The notes: generated from the letters alone by a model not told the origin. A DNA stretch of 64,000 nt from an uncultured Acetatifactor sp. (GCA_910585805.1 CAJUFB010000013.1:13481-77480), one strand, 5' to 3'. Shown: positions 16,662-26,400, numbered from the stretch's first letter. Translations and numbers: made by a program.

Positions 16662-18236
16662 TCACAGGACAGGGGGAAGTCCTCTGTCCTGGCCCTGCTT
16701 TTTTCGGTATTCCGCAGAGCTGCATCCGAATTCCTGTTTAAATTTCTGGTAGAAATAATCCACGCTCCGATATCCGGACAATGCGGCGATGGCGCCGGCA
16801 GCCCTGTTTGTCTCCAACAGCATTCTGGCGGCATTTTGGACGCGGATTTCGTTCAGGTAGCTGTTAAAATTTTTTCCCATGCGCTGGGTGAACAGCTTTC
16901 CCAGATAGGAACTGTTATAGCCGAAGAGCGGGGCCAGGGTTTCCAGTTTTAACGGTTCATTGTAATTGTGTTCTATGTAATCCAGTATATTTTCAAAGAC
17001 GCTTTCGGTATCGGCATTGCCGACGACGGCATTGATCATGATTTCAAACTGCTCCGTATAATAGGACATGATCTCATTAAGCGTGCTACGCTGTTCTACC
17101 TGTTCCAGCAGAGCTGCGTTGGAGCACAGAAATTCCTTAACCTGGCTGTAGGACTGCGTGACACAGCTTCGTACCTGAAGGAGGATATCCGCCAGGAAGT
17201 GCTTCAAGGCAGCGGTTTTGTCGGGACAGGACAGAAGCCGGGATTCCAGCTCGTCCAATGTTTCGGCGATCATTTTACGATTGGCGCTTTTGATATAATC
17301 TGACAGTTTCCGCGCGTACCGTTGTGCATGTTCGGAGTCGGCAAAGGCATTTTCATGGAGATGGGCAGGCAGGTCCTTCGGACTTACGGCATGCTGGGAC
17401 GGCTGACAGAAAAAGCGGCGTTCCATCAGCAGGCAGCATTCCAGATAGGACGGATGAAATTCCTTCAGGCTGTAGACCGGCCTGCCGCAGACTAAAAAGA
17501 CCGAGTCCAGAGGAGAACCCTTCTGCAGCCTGCCCTGGCAGCGTGAAAGGAAAGTCCGGAAGCGGGTCAGTGAGGAATTGCCTTTTAACAGCAGCAGGTT
17601 TCTGCCTTCCAGAGTGAGCAGCTCAAAGCTGTCGTTGGGTCCGCATACTGCGGCAAACACTTCTGCGAAATGGAAACGGGAGAGCGTATCCAGATTTTCG
17701 TACAGAATAATCTGATATACCGGAAAAGTGAAGCCGAATTCTTCATAGTGGATATTGATGTCCGGCTGTGCATTTCCCAGCAGGTCTGCCAGAACCGTGT
17801 TTCTGGCTTTCATCATATAGCGGTAGTAGGAATCCTTTGTCCGGAGGCTGGAGAGTATCTTTTCTTTTGCGGAAAGGACAGCCTGGGTGAGGAGGGTTTC
17901 GTCAATGGGCTTCGTCAGATAGCAGGAGACTCCGTATCGGATAGCCGCCTGAGCATACTGAAAATCGGAGAAGCCGCTCAGAATGATAAATTCTCCCTCA
18001 TATCCGTTCTCCCTTGCCTTCTGTATCAGCTCTATGCCTGAGAGAAGGGGCATCTGAATATCCAGCAGGACAAGGTTTGGGTGAAGAGATGCCATTTTCT
18101 CAAGGGCATCCATGCCGTCCTGGGCCTCGCCGCAGATATCAAACCCCAGGGCGCGCCAGTCGATAATGTATTTCAGGCCTTCGCGGATGAAGATTTCATC
18201 GTCCGCGATCAAAACATTTAAAACAGGTTCATTCAT
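16662..18236 (-). CDS. YesN-type response regulator, REC plus AraC HTH
   Basis: Cytoplasmic DNA-binding response regulator paired with the YesM-type kinase upstream; it probably controls the adjoining sugar importer. The 524-residue protein has a receiver domain with acidic pair ADDE near residue 11, phospho-acceptor Asp59 in LVLLDIQMP and Lys in CYLTKPID, a middle region of about 280 residues, and a C-terminal AraC double helix-turn-helix (about 420-515: PLKLETLAPLFGYNSSYLGKLF). Its start overlaps the kinase stop by four bases, so the pair is translationally coupled. Confidence 0.93.
   Translation of the reverse strand: MNEPVLNVLIADDEIFIREGLKYIIDWRALGFDICGEAQDGMDALEKMASLHPNLVLLDIQMPLLSGIELIQKARENGYEGEFIILSGFSDFQYAQAAIRYGVSCYLTKPIDETLLTQAVLSAKEKILSSLRTKDSYYRYMMKARNTVLADLLGNAQPDINIHYEEFGFTFPVYQIILYENLDTLSRFHFAEVFAAVCGPNDSFELLTLEGRNLLLLKGNSSLTRFRTFLSRCQGRLQKGSPLDSVFLVCGRPVYSLKEFHPSYLECCLLMERRFFCQPSQHAVSPKDLPAHLHENAFADSEHAQRYARKLSDYIKSANRKMIAETLDELESRLLSCPDKTAALKHFLADILLQVRSCVTQSYSQVKEFLCSNAALLEQVEQRSTLNEIMSYYTEQFEIMINAVVGNADTESVFENILDYIEHNYNEPLKLETLAPLFGYNSSYLGKLFTQRMGKNFNSYLNEIRVQNAARMLLETNRAAGAIAALSGYRSVDYFYQKFKQEFGCSSAEYRKKQGQDRGLPPVL
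16665..16704 (+). terminator. Terminator of the binding-protein gene, inside the 3' end of the regulator gene
   Basis: Stem CAGGACAG (16665-16672) and CTGTCCTG (16684-16691), then six T residues (16699-16704). The hairpin also encodes the last residues of the convergent response regulator, so the two genes share it. Confidence 0.6.
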
Positions 18237-19990
18237 GAGGACTGCTCCTTATTATTTACGGGATCAATCGGGAAGGAAATGGTGATGTCCGTTCCAGTCA
18301 GCGGGCTGCTGTCAATGTGGAAGGTATATGCGCTGCCGTACAGCAGACTCAGGCGGCGGTGGATATTTGAAAGGCCGATGCTTTCGGGATGTCCCGCTAT
18401 GGTGCCGGCGTTCATGGTTTCCGTCAGTTTCCGTAATTTTTCCGGAGCCATGCCGCAGCCGTCGTCCTGAATCCTTATCCGGAGGAACTGCCTGTCCGTA
18501 CAGGAGATTGTTATCAGGATGCGGCCGCCTTCCGCTTTGGGTACAAGACCGTGAATAACGGCATTTTCCACCATAGGCTGTATCAGCAGGGGAAGGATGT
18601 GTACCCGGGCAGGGTCAACGGCCTCGTCTATGGACAATTCATATTGGATTCTGCTGCCGAAGCGGAGCTGCTGAATGCTGAGGTAGGCTTTTGTATAATT
18701 CAGCTCCTTTTCGAGAGCAGTGGTATCCGGACCGGTATTTTCCAGGACATAATGCATGGTGTCTCCCAACAGCTTTACGGAAGCCGCCACATCACGGGTG
18801 CCGGCAGCAAGTGCCTGCATGCGGATGGTTTCCAGCGTATTGTAGAGAAAGTGCGGATTGATCTGGCTGGCAAGCATTTTGAATTCCATCTGCTGCTGTT
18901 CGTTGATCAGATGTTCTCTGGCGATTTCCGCTTCATAGTACTGTTTTTGGGTTTCCTGTACACGCTGTACCGTTTCCCGCAGATCATGAAAGGTTTCGGC
19001 GAGCTCATCATCTCCTCTGAAATTTTCGATAATGTCATAATCCTCCCGGCTTGCCCGGTGCATGGCATCCCTCAGGACAGCGATCCTGGCGCTGAGGCGG
19101 GACGAAAACACCAGGATGACTGCAGAGGGGAAGAGGATGGCGATCATCAGCATCAGAAGGCTGGCGGCGGTTACACGGCGCAGCTGATGGATTGCCTGCG
19201 GATTGCTGACACTGATATAGAAGGTATCTTCCGTGCGGTAGGGCTGGAAGGTGGAGAGGTTTGTCAGGGATTTTGTACCCGTGAAATCCGTTATGCCGCT
19301 GTAGCTGTAATGCGGGCTGCCGGAGAGCTGCCCGTCCGGAAGCGGCATCGTCTTCCGGGCAAGACCCGGGTCCGACGAATAGAAGACCGGAGAGTCGTTT
19401 ACGCTGCAGATAATCTGGAATTCATTATTTTTTAAACGATTTTTCATGTAGTTCGGGCTTAACATAATGACCAGATAAGCTTTGGCAGAGGGAGAGGGCA
19501 ATCCCATTTTGCGGACCAGGGTCAGGTAGGAGGTAACATTGCCGAAATTGTCGGTCTCCGTGATGGTCTTCCAGAGCTGCATCTTTTCCTCCAGTTCTTC
19601 GCTGTACCAGGAGGTTTGGGAGAAATCATCCGTCACGGCAATGTACTCGCTTTCGGTGATGGCATGATTGTTGGTGTAGAGACAGATGGAAGAAATAGAG
19701 GCATTGTGTCTGCGGCAGTTGTCCATGTAGTCAGTCAGCTGTGCGTATGCCGAAGTTTCCGGCGGGAGAGTGTCTGAACTCAGCAGATGCATATAGGAAT
19801 AAGATTGTATGATATTTTCCGACAGCGTGAACATGGATGTAGTGATATCAAACAGTGTGGATTTCAGCCTGGCACCGTCTGCCCGCGTCAGGCTGAGATA
19901 GTCGTTCTGAAGCTGATGTCTGGAGGAATATACAGAGTACAGTCCGATAGCGAGAACGGGAACCATAACGGCAAAGATATATATGCGCAT
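18233..19990 (-). CDS. YesM-type sensor histidine kinase, native start cut off by a MITE insertion
   Basis: Membrane sensor kinase of the sugar-uptake two-component type. From ATG 19990 the 585-residue chain has an N-terminal transmembrane helix (IYIFAVMVPVLAIGLYSVY), an extracellular sensor region, a second helix (about 275-298), HAMP, the HisKA_7 phospho-acceptor region INPHFLYNTLETIR near residue 380, and an ATPase domain with DDGCGM. The reading frame stays open only 15 codons above 19990 and then meets the MITE-like element. The original start is recoverable at 20151 (ATG with AAAGGA upstream); joining the flanks without element and duplication restores MPAYKRLFIKPKIKHQLM. ATG 19990 has no Shine-Dalgarno sequence, so expression is probably reduced. 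Confidence 0.85.
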   Translation of the reverse strand: MRIYIFAVMVPVLAIGLYSVYSSRHQLQNDYLSLTRADGARLKSTLFDITTSMFTLSENIIQSYSYMHLLSSDTLPPETSAYAQLTDYMDNCRRHNASISSICLYTNNHAITESEYIAVTDDFSQTSWYSEELEEKMQLWKTITETDNFGNVTSYLTLVRKMGLPSPSAKAYLVIMLSPNYMKNRLKNNEFQIICSVNDSPVFYSSDPGLARKTMPLPDGQLSGSPHYSYSGITDFTGTKSLTNLSTFQPYRTEDTFYISVSNPQAIHQLRRVTAASLLMLMIAILFPSAVILVFSSRLSARIAVLRDAMHRASREDYDIIENFRGDDELAETFHDLRETVQRVQETQKQYYEAEIAREHLINEQQQMEFKMLASQINPHFLYNTLETIRMQALAAGTRDVAASVKLLGDTMHYVLENTGPDTTALEKELNYTKAYLSIQQLRFGSRIQYELSIDEAVDPARVHILPLLIQPMVENAVIHGLVPKAEGGRILITISCTDRQFLRIRIQDDGCGMAPEKLRKLTETMNAGTIAGHPESIGLSNIHRRLSLLYGSAYTFHIDSSPLTGTDITISFPIDPVNNKEQSS

Positions 19991-20025
19991 CAGCTGGTGC
20001 TTGATTTTCGGTTTTATAAAAAGTC

Positions 20026-20131
20026 TTGGTGTTAGTCAATAACCGTGTTGGTTTCCGAGTTTTGGTTATATCAGGATGTGGTGTTTATGGCACTTTCAGG
20101 CCGCACCAACACATATGTTGACTAACGCCAA
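20026..20131. mobile_element. 106-bp MITE-like element with 27-bp terminal inverted repeats
   Basis: Left terminus TTGGTGTTAGTCAA... (20026-20052) and right terminus ending ...TTGACTAACGCCAA (20105-20131) are inverted copies with about five mismatches over 27 bases, around a 52-base centre with no coding capacity. A 4-bp direct repeat AGTC borders both ends (20022-20025 and 20132-20135) and behaves as a target-site duplication, since its removal restores the kinase frame. The parent transposase is not in the window, and no second copy was seen. Confidence 0.82.
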
Positions 20132-20151
20132 AGTCTTTTGTATGCAGGCAT
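20132..20151 (-). other. Orphaned 5' end of the YesM-type kinase gene
   Basis: On the minus strand ATG CCT GCA TAC AAA AGA CT runs up to the element; AAAGGA lies seven bases before this ATG. Translation from here now reads into the element and stops after nine residues (MPAYKRLWR). The remaining part of the gap up to 20306 shows no other feature. Confidence 0.75.
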
Positions 20152-20305
20152 TTTGCGATCCTTTTGTTAATTTGCTTTCAGAAGACATCATATCATATTT
20201 GCCGGGACTTCTCAATAAAATCCAGAATTTTCCGGAGAGAATATCCTAGGAAGAATGGACTTTACTCTTCAGGGCCATGGCATGGCAGCTGAATAAGGAG
20301 AAAAG

Positions 20306-21487
20306 ATGAATTTTGAAAATCTGAAACATTTTATGGATCATATGGCAAAGGAACGGACACCCGGAAATGCCGTCGAAGTATATCTGGGCGGGAAATGTGT
20401 GTTCAGATATGCCAGCGGATACGCCGATCTGAGATTAAAGACGCCGCTGACGGGAGAGGAATATTTCAATTTCTATTCCTGCTCAAAGATCACCACCGTC
20501 GTTGCCGGGCTTCAGCTGTTGGAAAAGGGGCGTTTTCTGTTGACGGATCCGATTTATGCGTATATTCCGGAATTCCGTGACATGAAGATCAGGACGGGAG
20601 AGGGAGCGTTGGTGAAGGCGAGTCGTCCGGTCACGGTCAGGGATCTGTTTACGATGTCTGCAGGTTTTACCTATGACATGGATACGCAGGGATTCAGGGA
20701 GGCCAGAGCGCTTACGGGAGGGAAGATGGATACGGTACAGGTGGTGCGCTGTGTCGCCCGGGACCCGCTTGTCTACGAGCCGGGGACACATTGGGGATAC
20801 AGCATTGCTCACGATGTGCTGGCCGGTCTGATCAGCATCATAGAAGGAAAGAAATTCCGTGATTACGTAAAGGAATTTGTATTTGAACCCTTGGGCATCC
20901 GGCATTGTACTTATCATCAGACACCGGAGACTCAGGCGAAGATGGCCGCACAGTACAGGTTTGTTCCGGAAGGTGAGGATGCCGGTTATGATATTGTGGA
21001 AGAGCAGAAACACGGAAAGGCCGTAAGCGGTGTCTTTGTAGATGTAGGGAAGGAAGTTTTCGGCATTCCGGGGGAGGAATATGACAGCGGCGGTGCAGGG
21101 ATTACCGGTACGGTTTATGATTATGTAAAGCTGATGGCTGCGCTGGCAAACCACGGACTGGGCATAAACGGCGAGCGGATTCTGTCCAGAGGAAGCGTTG
21201 CCCTTTTGAAAGAGGATCAGCTGAACGAAGTCCAGAAAAAGGATTTTAACTGGAAACAGCTGACGGGCTACAGCTACGGGCTGGGGGTCCGCACGCTGAC
21301 AGACAAGGCGCTGGCGGGTTCAGTGGGGAATGTGGGTGAATTCGGCTGGGGAGGTGCTGCCGGTTCTACGGCCCTGGTGGATACGGAGACAGGACTGGCA
21401 GTGTTTTACGTACAGCATACACTGAATCCCAGAGAGGAATACTATCAGCCCAGACTCAGGAACGTGGTTTATTCCTGTCTGGACTGA
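20306..21487 (+). CDS. Serine hydrolase of the class C beta-lactamase family
   Basis: A 393-residue member of the beta-lactamase/transpeptidase-like family (EstB/PBP4-type esterases and peptidases). The nucleophile motif SxxK is SCSK (in YFNFYSCSKITT, near residue 57), the second motif YxN is represented by YSIAHDVL, and the third by the Gly-rich GEFGWGGAAGS. There is no signal peptide, so it is likely a cytoplasmic esterase or hydrolase and not a resistance enzyme. The start has AAGGAG at good spacing. It stands alone between the MITE region and a convergent radical SAM gene. The substrate cannot be inferred. Confidence 0.87.
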   Translation: MNFENLKHFMDHMAKERTPGNAVEVYLGGKCVFRYASGYADLRLKTPLTGEEYFNFYSCSKITTVVAGLQLLEKGRFLLTDPIYAYIPEFRDMKIRTGEGALVKASRPVTVRDLFTMSAGFTYDMDTQGFREARALTGGKMDTVQVVRCVARDPLVYEPGTHWGYSIAHDVLAGLISIIEGKKFRDYVKEFVFEPLGIRHCTYHQTPETQAKMAAQYRFVPEGEDAGYDIVEEQKHGKAVSGVFVDVGKEVFGIPGEEYDSGGAGITGTVYDYVKLMAALANHGLGINGERILSRGSVALLKEDQLNEVQKKDFNWKQLTGYSYGLGVRTLTDKALAGSVGNVGEFGWGGAAGSTALVDTETGLAVFYVQHTLNPREEYYQPRLRNVVYSCLD

Positions 21488-21520
21488 CGGCGGACAGGCC
21501 GGCAGAGGGCCTGTATGGCT

Positions 21521-21608
21521 GAAGCGCCGGATCTTTGGGGGACAGCGGCCGGCGGCGGTTCCATCCCCGGCTGCCGTACCGGAAGCGTCGGATCTTTGGG
21601 GGACAGCG
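21521..21608 (+). repeat. 27-bp direct repeat after the serine hydrolase gene
   Basis: GAAGCGCCGGATCTTTGG... at 21521-21547 recurs with one change (GCGTCGG) at 21582-21608, 61 bases apart. The function is unknown. Confidence 0.7.
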
Positions 21609-21659
21609 TACCGATCCCCCGGCAGCAGTCCGACAGCGGAGAACGGCGATTCAGGGGGG

Positions 21660-22523
21660 CTAAAAAAGAGACAGCTGTTCATACCGATCGGGAAATTCAT
21701 GCAGATACCGAAAACAGGCATCCACATCGCAGAGGATGCCGTTTTCTTTGCATATCCTGCGGAACAGCTCCATCAGTTCCCTGTTTCGCGGGCTGGGGAT
21801 TTCGTAGGCATTCCCGTAGCGGCTGCGGTAGATTTCCTTCAGCCCCGGGAAATGCCTGTCCAGGGCTGCGTAATAGTATTCTCTGTCTCCCTCCCGCAGG
21901 GTCATGCCCATGCCGAAGCAGATGATGCCGTGTACCCTGACCTGAATGCAGTATTCCAGGATTCCACGGATATTTTCTTCCGTGTCATTGATGAAGGGCA
22001 GGATGGGAGACAGCCAGACCACGGTGGGAATCCCGTTATCACGGAAGATTTCCAATGCGCGCAGCCGCTCCCGGGTGGTACATACACCGGACTCCAGGAT
22101 CCGGCACAAAGCTTCGTCATAAGTGGTCAGTGTCATCTGCACCACACACCTGGCGTTTTCGTGAATGCGTTTCAGCAGATCCAGATCCCGCAGGATCCGG
22201 TGGGATTTGGTCTGAATGGTCACGCCGAAGCCGTAACGGGCTATGATTTCCAGGCATTTCCTGGTCAGGCCCAGCTGCTCTTCGCAGTGCATGTAAGGGT
22301 CGCACATGGCACCGGTTCCGATCATGCATTTTTTTCTTTTGGACCGTAGGGCGCGTTCCAGAAGCTGGGGGGCATTCTGTTTTACCTCGATATCCTCGAA
22401 GGGATGGGTGAACTGATAGCATTTGCTCCGGCTGTCGCAGTAGATACATCCATGAGTGCACCCACGGTACAGATTCATCCCGTTTTGGGCAGATAAGATT
22501 CCTTTGGCGTCTACGAAATGCAA
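21660..22523 (-). CDS. SPL-family radical SAM protein with C-terminal clamp-binding-like motif
   Basis: Radical S-adenosylmethionine enzyme related to spore photoproduct lyase-like proteins. The cluster-binding motif is C22-THG-C26-IY-C29 within NLYRGCTHGCIYCDS. The start is assigned to a TTG codon at 22523: it follows GGGAGG by eight bases, and the resulting N-terminus MHFVDAKGILSAQNGMN agrees with the family, whereas the ATG at 22625 has no ribosome site and adds 34 unrelated-looking residues. The 287-residue protein ends in YEQLSLF, which fits the beta sliding-clamp binding consensus QLxLF and hints at a DNA-repair role. The substrate is unknown. Confidence 0.85.
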   Translation of the reverse strand: MHFVDAKGILSAQNGMNLYRGCTHGCIYCDSRSKCYQFTHPFEDIEVKQNAPQLLERALRSKRKKCMIGTGAMCDPYMHCEEQLGLTRKCLEIIARYGFGVTIQTKSHRILRDLDLLKRIHENARCVVQMTLTTYDEALCRILESGVCTTRERLRALEIFRDNGIPTVVWLSPILPFINDTEENIRGILEYCIQVRVHGIICFGMGMTLREGDREYYYAALDRHFPGLKEIYRSRYGNAYEIPSPRNRELMELFRRICKENGILCDVDACFRYLHEFPDRYEQLSLF

Positions 22524-22819
22524 TGTATGGACCTCCCGATGATTGTGGGCAAAAGGCTTTGGCGTGACAGGCTTTCTGCCGGATTGATATGTGAAGATAA
22601 TAGCATGTTTTGAGTAAACAGGCAAGCCTCTGTTGCGTCACTCGATCGGAACCTTTGTCTGGTCTGTCATAAGCATCATGTCAGTCACCCCTGTCAAAGT
22701 CATTCCCGGTTTGGGACACTTCGGAGGGCAATCAGGGATATCAAGTCCCTTGATGAATTTCTCAGAAGAATTCTCTAAATGATTTACCACAAATATTCAT
22801 AAGAAGATGGAAACAGGGG

Positions 22820-22905
22820 AAGGTTGACGACTGTAACACAAAATTTGAAAAGAAGGTTGACTGCCGTAATACGATATGTTAAAATAAGGTTGACAGATGT
22901 AATAC
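22820..22905 (+). promoter_or_regulatory. Three operator-like repeats at 33-bp spacing upstream of the BlaI-type gene
   Basis: AAGGTTGAC begins at 22820, 22853 and 22886, each followed after four bases by GTAAC or GTAAT. The core TTGAC-N4-GTAAY is an imperfect dyad (AC-N4-GT) like BlaI/MecI operators. The spacing of 33 bp places the sites on nearly the same face of the helix. The rest of the gap 22524-23036 shows no gene. Confidence 0.7.
22857..22885 (+). promoter_or_regulatory. Sigma-A promoter embedded in the operator array
   Basis: TTGACT (22857-22862), 17-base spacer and TAAAAT (22880-22885) lie inside the second operator copy and directly before the third, so a bound repressor would occlude polymerase. 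Confidence 0.65.
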
Positions 22906-23036
22906 ACATATGGGGTAAAGCTGCCCTGATTTCGCTGCCCGGTGTCCGGGAAGGACGCATTCCTTAAATGAACCGTGACATGCCATTTTGAGATTCCGGG
23001 AGGCTGTTTCAGGAAAAACGAAGGGAGAAGAGCGAT

Positions 23037-23411
23037 ATGAAGAAAGAGAATGCCATCTTGCAGCAGAGTGACAGGTACATCATGGAGAAGCTCTGGGAGG
23101 AGAGTCCGAGGACGATTACCCAGCTCTATCACGAGCTGAAGGAGGAGCAGGGGTGGAGCAAAAGCACGGTGAACACCCTGTTAACCAGAATGGTGGAGAA
23201 GGGTATTATCTATTATGAGGAGGGCAGCAGGGCCCGCCAGTATTACCCTGCCGTCAAACGGGAGGACGCTGCGGTGGCGGAGACGGAGAACTTCCTGCAG
23301 AGAGTGTATAAGGGTTCTGTGGGCATGATGATGAACACGATGATTAGGGAGAGTGCGTTCAGCCATGAGGAAATCGAGGAGCTGTACGAGATCCTCCGGA
23401 AAGGAAAATGA
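23037..23411 (+). CDS. BlaI/MecI-type transcriptional repressor
   Basis: A 124-residue winged-helix repressor of the BlaI/MecI/CopY family. The N-terminal DNA-binding domain spans DRYIMEKLWEESPRTI to KSTVNTLLTRMVEKGI, and the C-terminal helices form the dimer. In staphylococcal BlaI and MecI the partner protease cuts between Asn101 and Phe102; the matching place here is Asn100-Thr101 (MMMNTMI), so the cleavage specificity may differ. The gene is followed after one base by the M56 protease fusion, and it probably autoregulates through the operators at 22820-22905. Confidence 0.93.
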   Translation: MKKENAILQQSDRYIMEKLWEESPRTITQLYHELKEEQGWSKSTVNTLLTRMVEKGIIYYEEGSRARQYYPAVKREDAAVAETENFLQRVYKGSVGMMMNTMIRESAFSHEEIEELYEILRKGK

Positions 23412-23412
23412 T

Positions 23413-26400
23413 ATGCTGGAAATAATAGTTACCTCTTCAATATTGATTGGCGCACTGATTCTGCTACGCCGCCTGTGGAAGAATAAGATCAGCTCCCGCC
23501 TGCAGTACGCCCTCTGGCTGCTGGTGGTGCTGCGCCTGCTGGCGCCGGTGACGGTATTTCCCAATCCACTGAATGTGATGAATTTCCTGCGGTCTGCGGT
23601 GGCCGCCGGGGAAGCGCCGGAGCGGAGTGTGGACGGCTACAGGATCTTCTACCGCGCAGAAGCATTTCGGGGAGAGAAGGAAACAGGAACGGATGGGGGC
23701 AGTCTGACAGAGGAGGAAATTGACGGGCTGTGGGCGCGGGGAGAGGATATTTTTGCGCAAGACCAGAACAAACGGGCGGATTCGGGAGAACAGGCAAACC
23801 TGGGAAAAGCCGGGCACCATGGGGAGCCGACGAATCCGGAGTTATCGAAGAATTATGGGGAACTGGCGAGCCCGAAAGGACGGAAAAGCTCAGGGCCATC
23901 TGAGGACTATGCAAAGTGGGCGAACCGGGACACATTAAGAGAACAAATAAGCCAACAGGATAAAGCAACCTCCGGGAAGTGCAGCGGAACAGGCAATCTG
24001 GAATCTTCCGGGAAAGAGGACGAGATTTTCAGCCTGAAGGAAATGGAATACCTTCTGGAGGGCGGCAGCCGGCTCAATCGTTTTTTCTTAAAAGGCTATG
24101 CGCGCTATACCTGGTATTTTGGAATGGCCGTACTGGGGGTCTGGATGCTGGTCTGCAATCTGACATTCCGCCGGAGAATATCGAAAAACCGTATATTTCT
24201 GGGCCGGGAAGGAGAACTTTCAGTATATAGCACGGACGAAATCACTTCCCCCTGCCTGCTGGGAATCCTGCGCCCTGCCATCTATCTGACGGAGGAAGCG
24301 TCCCGCAATACCAGGCACAGGGAGCATGCCCTGCTGCATGAACTGACCCATTACCGGCATAAGGATCATCTCTGGGCCTTTATCAGGAGCCTCTGTCTGG
24401 TCATCTACTGGTTTGACCCTCTGGTCTGGCTGGCGGCGTACTTCTCCGCCAGGGACTGTGAGACGGCCTGCGACGAGGGAGTTACATACAGGATAGGAGA
24501 GGAACAGAGCCGGGAGTACGGCTGTACCCTGATAGAAATGGCATCGTCCGGCAAGAGTCTGGGACTGCTGCGCTGCGCCACGGGATTTTCCGCCCGGAAG
24601 AGAGAACTGAGAGAGCGGATTTCACGTATTGCCGGAGGAAGGAAGAGGACGGGGCTTCTGGTGACCGCACTGGTGATTGCCTGCGGGACGGCGCTGGCGG
24701 CCTGCACCTTCGGGGGTGCCGGAGAGGAAAACCAAATGGGCAGATATGTGGAGACGGCGGTGGAACTCCCGTTGGCCGTCACTTCCTATGCCAGTATGGC
24801 ACAGGAAGGAAAAATCATTCGGCTGGCTTCAGCTGATGCCGGCTGCGCCGACCTGATTTCTGAAGATGGAGGAGTGTCCTTTCAGATGGATGCCGGGCTT
24901 CCTTCTGCTTATACGTTGGCAAAAAGGCAGTCCGTTTACAGTATGGAGGCTGCTTCCCAAGGGGGATGGCTTCTCAGGACATACGACGGTGAAATGAAAT
25001 GTATTCTGATCAGCGTTGGGGGTCAGACTGCGGAGATTACGGAATTGGCAGGAAATGTCGGGGCATCCATCTGTTATGGCGGAGGATATTTTTATGCCTG
25101 GAGAGAGGATGAAATCCTGCGGGTGGATCCGGAGACAGGGGGGACGGCTTTCCTGCTGGAGCAGAGCGGCATGCCCTGCCATATGGCGGCGGATAAGGAA
25201 AGGCTGTACATACTCTATCCCGGGGAGGGACTGCGGATCTATGACCTGGGCAAGGGAGAAATGGCGGCGCGGCAGGACGAGGTACTGTCGGAATTCCTGG
25301 CGGGAGAGGCTCAGTATACCCAGGGGCCGGCGGGTTCATCCGTTGTACTGTATCCCCTGGAAGACGGCGTATATGCCCTGACACACAGCGGATTGTACTG
25401 GCACAGCCTGTACGGGGAAGAAATGGAGCTTGTGATTGACGGAAGCATGTACAGAATCGGAGGAGGGAACGGAAATTATATCGGACTTGCCGTGCTGGAA
25501 GGGGAGGAAAGACCGGAGTTTCTGATCTGCTATGCGGACGGGAAATTCATGCGGTATGCCTGGGATGGGGATATTCCCGCTGTGCCGGAGAAGTCTCTGC
25601 GTGTCTACAGTGTCTATGAGGACAGCCAGGTGAGGCAGGGGGTAATCGCGTTTCGGGAGAAATATCCGGAAATATCCGTGAAATATGAAGTCGGCATCAA
25701 CGGCAGCTATGGGATGACGCAGGAGGATGCACTGAAGAATCTGGCCACGGAATTGGCGGCAGGCCGGGGGCCGGATATCCTGGTGATGGACAATATTCCC
25801 TACGGCTCCTATGTGGAAAAAGGCGTTTTGATGGATCTGGGAGAACTCAGGCAGGGGATGTCGGATGAAGAATATTTTACTTCTATTATAGACGGGACCG
25901 GGATGGGAGATGGGTTGTATATGATGCCGGTTTCCTTTGTGATTCCCGTGCTGGCGGGAGCGCCGGAAGAAATACAGGGGATAGAGAGTCTTACCGAACT
26001 GGGGGATTTGATGGAAAAAGCGGGGAATGCAGGCACAGGGGCCGTAATTGGAGTGGTCAATGAGGAGGAAATCCTGGGGCTTCTTGCACAGTCCTCCATG
26101 GGAGCATGGATATCGCAGGAGGGAGAACTGAATCCGGAGGCCATTGAAGAATTCCTGACCCAGGCGAAGCGGATTTTCGAATTACAAAAGGGTGTTCCGG
26201 AGGAATTGCGTCATTTATTCGTAGGGCGCCCCCAGGATGAGACCATATTGAAGAGGAGGTTCGGAGAGCTTGGGATAGGGGAGATAACGATAGCTGCTTA
26301 TAATAGATTTACCATTTTTCCTGAATCCCCCTTCTACGGAGGGTATCTTGGCGGAAAAACAGATGATTTCAACAGCTATTTAAACTATGAGGGGAGTTCC

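Noticed and set aside
20306..21487. Beta-lactam resistance enzyme
   Set aside because: There is no signal peptide and the third motif is not the KTG of true beta-lactamases; a cytoplasmic esterase-type member of the fold fits better.
21515..21925. Plus-strand frame between serine hydrolase and radical SAM genes
   Set aside because: It covers the 27-bp repeats and then the antisense of the radical SAM gene; the product has no recognisable features.
22820..22905. Three evenly spaced repeats resembling a short CRISPR array
   Set aside because: The conserved part is only about 9 plus 5 bases, there are no repeat-length identical units with unique spacers, no cas genes are near, and the position over a promoter before a BlaI-type gene fits operators.
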